From Acidobacteriota bacterium (lineage in GTDB: Bacteria; Acidobacteriota; Vicinamibacteria; Vicinamibacterales; JAKQTR01): 64,000 bases of DNA. The notes under the pieces are model-generated. The model was not told the origin of the DNA. It did no database searches and saw only the letters and a list, made by a program, of their open reading frames with translations. Shown piece after piece: positions 61,383 to 64,000 of this stretch (its first letter is position 1; each line of letters starts with the position of its first letter). The position numbers and the translations under genes were made by a program. Where the stretch lies: NCBI GenBank assembly GCA_026393755.1, contig JAPKZO010000040.1, forward strand, positions 165,311 to 229,310, in the 5' to 3' direction.

Positions 61383-61411
61383 TTGACACCCCCCAGACCG
61401 TGCGGTACTCT
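61383..61411 (+). promoter_or_regulatory. Candidate sigma-70-type promoter of the sigma/STAS operon
   Basis: A perfect TTGACA (61383-61388), a 17-base spacer and TACTCT (61406-61411) precede the sigma factor ATG at 61430. Transcription would start near 61418, leaving a short leader. Confidence 0.6.
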
Positions 61412-61429
61412 GTGACGCTACCTGATGCA

Positions 61430-62065
61430 ATGACTCCGTACGAACCGACAGCGGCATCGCTCGAATCCGACGCCCTCATTGAACGCTGCCTTCAAGGGGA
61501 CCAATCGGCCTGGGAGGCCGTTGTCCGCCAGTACTGGCGGCGCGTGTTCAATGTCGCCTACAAGTTCGTCGGCCGGCACGACGAGGCCGAGGACCTGACG
61601 CAGGATGTCTTCCTGAAGGTCTTTCGCTCGCTGGCCACGTTCGATCGGCGGGCGAATTTTCAGACCTGGCTCATCAGCGTCAGCCGGAACCTGTGCATCG
61701 ATCACTATCGCAGCGTGCGGAAGGAACGTGAGACCATCGACCGCGACGTCAGGAGCGACGATCTGGCGCCCGCGTCTCCCGACGTCAGCCCGCTGGCCGC
61801 GCTCGAGCGCCGTGACCTCGCCGAGCTGCTTCGCGAGGCGCTTCGGCACCTGCCCGACACGCTGCGCGCCGCCGTCGTGATGCGCGACATGCAGGAGCTG
61901 TCGTATCAGGAAATCGCCGACCGGCTCGCGCTGCCGGAAGGCACGGTCAAGTCCCGGATCAACAGAGGGCGCCACGAACTGGCGCGGCAGATTCGCCGCC
62001 TGCGCGATCGGGCACGACCGGTTCGGGCCGCCAGCAAGCCGGACCTGTCTGGAGCACGAGAATGA
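61430..62065 (+). CDS. ECF-family RNA polymerase sigma factor (second copy)
   Basis: I chose the ATG at 61430, 12 bases after the predicted transcription start; 211 residues. Sigma region 2 (about 20-90) contains RVFNVAYKFVGRHDEAEDLTQDVFLKVFRSL and FQTWLISVSRNLCIDHYR. Region 4 (about 130-190) contains LSYQEIADRLALPEGTVKSRINRGRHEL. The downstream 4-bp-overlapping gene encodes a STAS-domain protein rather than the usual zinc-type anti-sigma factor, so this factor may be governed by partner switching. No kinase-type anti-sigma gene is present in the window after it. Confidence 0.92.
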   Translation: MTPYEPTAASLESDALIERCLQGDQSAWEAVVRQYWRRVFNVAYKFVGRHDEAEDLTQDVFLKVFRSLATFDRRANFQTWLISVSRNLCIDHYRSVRKERETIDRDVRSDDLAPASPDVSPLAALERRDLAELLREALRHLPDTLRAAVVMRDMQELSYQEIADRLALPEGTVKSRINRGRHELARQIRRLRDRARPVRAASKPDLSGARE

Positions 62066-62403
62066 AGCACACCATCGATCACGTCCGCGACGTCACCGTC
62101 ATCCGCGTGGGTGAGAGCCGGCTGATGTACCCGCTGCTCTCCGACTTCTCGGCCATGGTGCTCTCGCTCATCACCGGGGGAACGAGAAAGCTGGTCGTCG
62201 ATCTGTCTCCGGTCGTCTACATCGACAGCGCCACGATTGGCTGCCTGATGGACTTGTACCGCCAGGCGGCCGCCGCCGGCGGGGCGATGAAACTGGCCTC
62301 GGTGCAGAAGCGCGTCGAGACCATGCTGACCATGACGGGCGCGCACAACTTCATCCAGCTCTTCGCCGACGAAGCCAGCGCGCTTTCCAGCTTCGAGGGG
62401 TAG
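62062..62403 (+). CDS. STAS-domain anti-sigma factor antagonist
   Basis: This 113-residue single-domain protein has the SpoIIAA-like STAS fold: RKLVVDLSPVVYIDSATIGCLMDLYRQAAAAGG, with the likely phosphorylation site Ser56 in YIDSATIG and the following KLASVQKRVETMLTM helix. In partner switching the unphosphorylated form binds an anti-sigma kinase to free a sigma factor. It overlaps the sigma gene by 4 bp and precedes a small helical protein by 2 bp. The kinase expected in such a module is not next to it. A role in controlling the adjacent sigma factor is likely but not shown. Confidence 0.88.
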   Translation: MKHTIDHVRDVTVIRVGESRLMYPLLSDFSAMVLSLITGGTRKLVVDLSPVVYIDSATIGCLMDLYRQAAAAGGAMKLASVQKRVETMLTMTGAHNFIQLFADEASALSSFEG

Positions 62404-62405
62404 CC

Positions 62406-62675
62406 ATGCGGACGATCAAGACCAGCACGGGTGCCGACATCGCCCTCGACGGCGACCTGTTGACGGTCATGGAGACGCTGTTCCATGAGGTCACAGCCCG
62501 TCGCGAACTCGAGCGATCGTTCGAGGATATGATGCGGGAGATCCAGGTGCTCATCGGCCAGATGACCGACGAGGAACGGCGCGCGTACCTGCAGGAGAGC
62601 CTGTTCCTGAATACCGTCACTTACGAGAACGAGCGCCTCGGCTCGTACATGCGCAAACTGGCGTCGAAGGACTAA
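62406..62675 (+). CDS. Small helical protein of unknown function in the sigma/STAS operon
   Basis: This 89-residue protein starts 2 bp after the STAS gene with GAGGGG upstream. The N-terminus (MRTIKTSTGADIALDG) is extended; the rest (about 17-85) is predicted as two long helices rich in Glu and Arg (ELERSFEDMMREIQVLIGQMTDEERRAYLQESLF). No metal-binding or HTH motif is present, and no transmembrane helix. Its fixed place in this three-gene operon suggests it is a dedicated regulator, perhaps an anti-sigma factor or adaptor. I recognise no family. Confidence 0.7.
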   Translation: MRTIKTSTGADIALDGDLLTVMETLFHEVTARRELERSFEDMMREIQVLIGQMTDEERRAYLQESLFLNTVTYENERLGSYMRKLASKD

Positions 62676-62699
62676 TTCTCTCTCACGCCCTGACGGATC

Positions 62700-63596
62700 T
62701 TACGCCCGGACGGGCACGCCGGCCGGGACGGCCAGCGACAGGGGTTCAGGCTGGAGTTCGACGATCTTCCACGCGTCCGGTTCGGACAGCAACTGCTTCG
62801 CAAACGCCGTGTGCAGCGCATGCCCGGCGCGGCTGGCCACCAGGTGGCCCAGAATCGGATAGCCCACCAGGGCCAGATCGCCGATCGCATCGAGGATCTT
62901 GTGGCGAACGAATTCATCCTCAAAGCGGAGCGTGTTGTTGAGGACGCCGGTCTCGCTGAGGACGATGGCATTTTCGAGCGAGCCGCCGAGCGCGAGTCCC
63001 TGCTGGCGCAACAGCTCGACCTCGTGCAGGAATCCGAACGTCCGGGCCGGCGCAATCTCGTCGACAAACGACGCCTCGGTCATCTGGAACGTCTGCGACT
63101 GGTGCCGCAGCAGCGGATGATCGAAGCTGATGCTGTAGCTGACCTTGAAGCTCTCGGCCGGGTAGAGCGACATCATCTTGTCGCCCCTCGACACCGTGAT
63201 CGGCCTGAGCACCTTGAGGTACCGGCGCGGCGTGCTGAGCGTCTTGGTACCGGCTTCCTGCAACAGGTACACGAACGGCGCCGCGCTGCCGTCCATCACG
63301 GGCACTTCGTTGTGATCCAGCTCCACCGTCACATTGTCAATGCCCAGGCTGACCAGCGCCGCCAGCAAGTGCTCGACCGTGTCGACCGTCGCCCCGTCGC
63401 GCGACAACCCCGTCGCATGGTTGGTCCCGCTCAAGTGCGCGACGGCGGCGGGAATGTCGATGCCCAGATCACTGCGGCGGAAACGAACTCCCGAGTCTGC
63501 CGGAGCAGGCTTCAGGCCCAGAGTCACCTTCTGTCCAGAGTGGAGGCCGATGCCGGCACAGGCCACCTGACGTCGGAGAGTTCGCTGAAATATCAT
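62700..63596 (-). CDS. lpxC: UDP-3-O-acyl-N-acetylglucosamine deacetylase
   Basis: LpxC removes the acetyl group in the first committed step of lipid A synthesis. I chose the ATG at 63596; the frame is open to 63641 without family similarity. The 298-residue zinc enzyme has GIGLHSGQKV near the start, TVEHLLAAL with zinc ligand His76, the substrate loop GDKMMSLYPAESF, and HKILDAIGDLALVG with the second His and Asp. Its presence shows an outer membrane with lipopolysaccharide. It is convergent with the sigma/STAS operon and has 350 bp of upstream sequence with hairpins. Confidence 0.95.
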   Translation of the reverse strand: MIFQRTLRRQVACAGIGLHSGQKVTLGLKPAPADSGVRFRRSDLGIDIPAAVAHLSGTNHATGLSRDGATVDTVEHLLAALVSLGIDNVTVELDHNEVPVMDGSAAPFVYLLQEAGTKTLSTPRRYLKVLRPITVSRGDKMMSLYPAESFKVSYSISFDHPLLRHQSQTFQMTEASFVDEIAPARTFGFLHEVELLRQQGLALGGSLENAIVLSETGVLNNTLRFEDEFVRHKILDAIGDLALVGYPILGHLVASRAGHALHTAFAKQLLSEPDAWKIVELQPEPLSLAVPAGVPVRA

Positions 63597-63947
63597 GAAT
63601 CGCTCGCTGGTCCAAGAGATGGACCCTACGAATCCAAGCAATCCGCATACCGCAACAGCCGAATCGCCTGAAATTGATGTAAGTAGGTATAATTAAAGAA
63701 GTTGAATCTTTGCGTACGCCTCGAATTTCTCTGGCGTGTTCCCCGGCTGTGGCTTCGATACCACAGCCGCGTCGGCGGCGACTGTTGTCACTCTACCACA
63801 TCGATAGAGTGGGATATTTCAACCTCCGCCGGGTTGCGCGGCCAGCTGCGCAAACAAGATGCAATAATGGAAGATAGATAGGAATTCCTGTACCCCGATT
63901 CCATCCACCGGTGAGTACAGACAGGTCGAGCGCGATTGGACAGCCAG
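63597..63947. other. 351-bp region upstream of lpxC with an AT-rich promoter-like stretch and two hairpins
   Basis: No gene is evident. TATAAT occurs on the plus strand at 63688-63693. Two consecutive hairpins follow (63744-63769 and 63789-63811). The remaining sequence shows nothing I can name. Confidence 0.45.
63744..63811 (+). promoter_or_regulatory. Two perfect hairpins in a possible mRNA leader
   Basis: CGGCTGTGG and CCACAGCCG (63744-63752, 63761-63769) enclose 8 bases. CACTCTA and TAGAGTG (63789-63795, 63805-63811) enclose 9 bases. Both lie downstream of the TATAAT at 63688 and upstream of a possible gene start at 63948. No strong T-run follows. Confidence 0.45.
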
Positions 63948-64000
63948 ATGTCGATTGTCTCCCAGCACTCTGACGGTCAGCCGATGGCCACGTCGCCCGT
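63948..64000 (+). CDS. Possible start of a gene cut by the window edge
   Basis: An ATG at 63948 opens a frame (MSIVSQHSDGQPMATSP) that runs to the window end without a stop. There is no ribosome-binding site and too little sequence to identify a family. It would be read after the two hairpins upstream. Confidence 0.25.
   Translation, partial: MSIVSQHSDGQPMATSP

Overview
The window is GC-rich, densely packed bacterial chromosome. It encodes a Gram-negative envelope (LpxC, a TamB-like protein, several lipoproteins, an outer-membrane barrel). It also carries a Firmicutes-like informational block (dprA-topA-trmFO-xerC, a CodW-type HslV), several ECF sigma factors and a large VPS10/sortilin-like secreted protein. 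This mixture fits an Acidobacteriota member, possibly Vicinamibacteria-like. That placement is inference from gene content; no rRNA gene is present to test it.

Layout. 1-11006, all minus strand: hslV, hslU, a Fn3-type lipoprotein, a fumarylacetoacetate-hydrolase-family enzyme, a biotin-dependent acyl-CoA carboxylase in three genes (carboxyltransferase, biotin carboxylase, biotin carrier) and a TamB-like protein cut by the window edge. 11319-17738: a YG-rich PEGA-like secreted protein, a small membrane protein, an APC permease divergent from an exported isoaspartyl methyltransferase, two exported unknowns, and an ECF sigma/anti-sigma pair. 17883-24877: the most unusual region. It has two excisionase-type regulators (one fused to a receiver domain), a strong candidate sigma-54 promoter with upstream dyads, four tandem paralogous small secreted beta-proteins, a PapD-like periplasmic chaperone, a 748-residue outer-membrane barrel with two SdrD-like C-terminal domains, and a fifth paralogue facing back. 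I read this as a chaperone-assembled surface fibre or coat whose outer-membrane component is not an obvious classical usher.

25135-35794: an ABC-F ATPase, an adenosine-deaminase-family enzyme, an OPA-type sugar-phosphate transporter coupled to two tandem P-loop proteins of unknown function, a DUF2891 protein, and mraY with a MurG fused to a HEAT-like C-terminal half. 35882-44500: the sortilin-like protein, a soluble NtrB/NtrC-type two-component system with the GAFTGA motif needed for sigma-54 (a possible activator for the promoter at 18694), a CDP-alcohol phosphatidyltransferase, a cupredoxin and an NCS1 permease. 44510-51201: dprA-topA-trmFO-xerC, read on the minus strand. 51267-55366: a TPR protein, a lipoprotein and a large MASE1 hybrid kinase. 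55608-59373: rplU-rpmA-obgE-nadD-rsfS-comF. 59507-63596: tmk, lysA, an ECF sigma/STAS/small-protein operon and lpxC.

Several gene ends are embedded in repeats: heptanucleotide arrays, short palindromes followed by CCCCTAC or a variant, a 164-bp element with perfect 20-bp inverted ends between comF and tmk, and an inverted pair of segments flanking trmFO. Some of these repeats supply the last codons and stop codons of the genes they touch. I found no tRNA, rRNA, CRISPR array, transposase or integrase other than housekeeping XerC.
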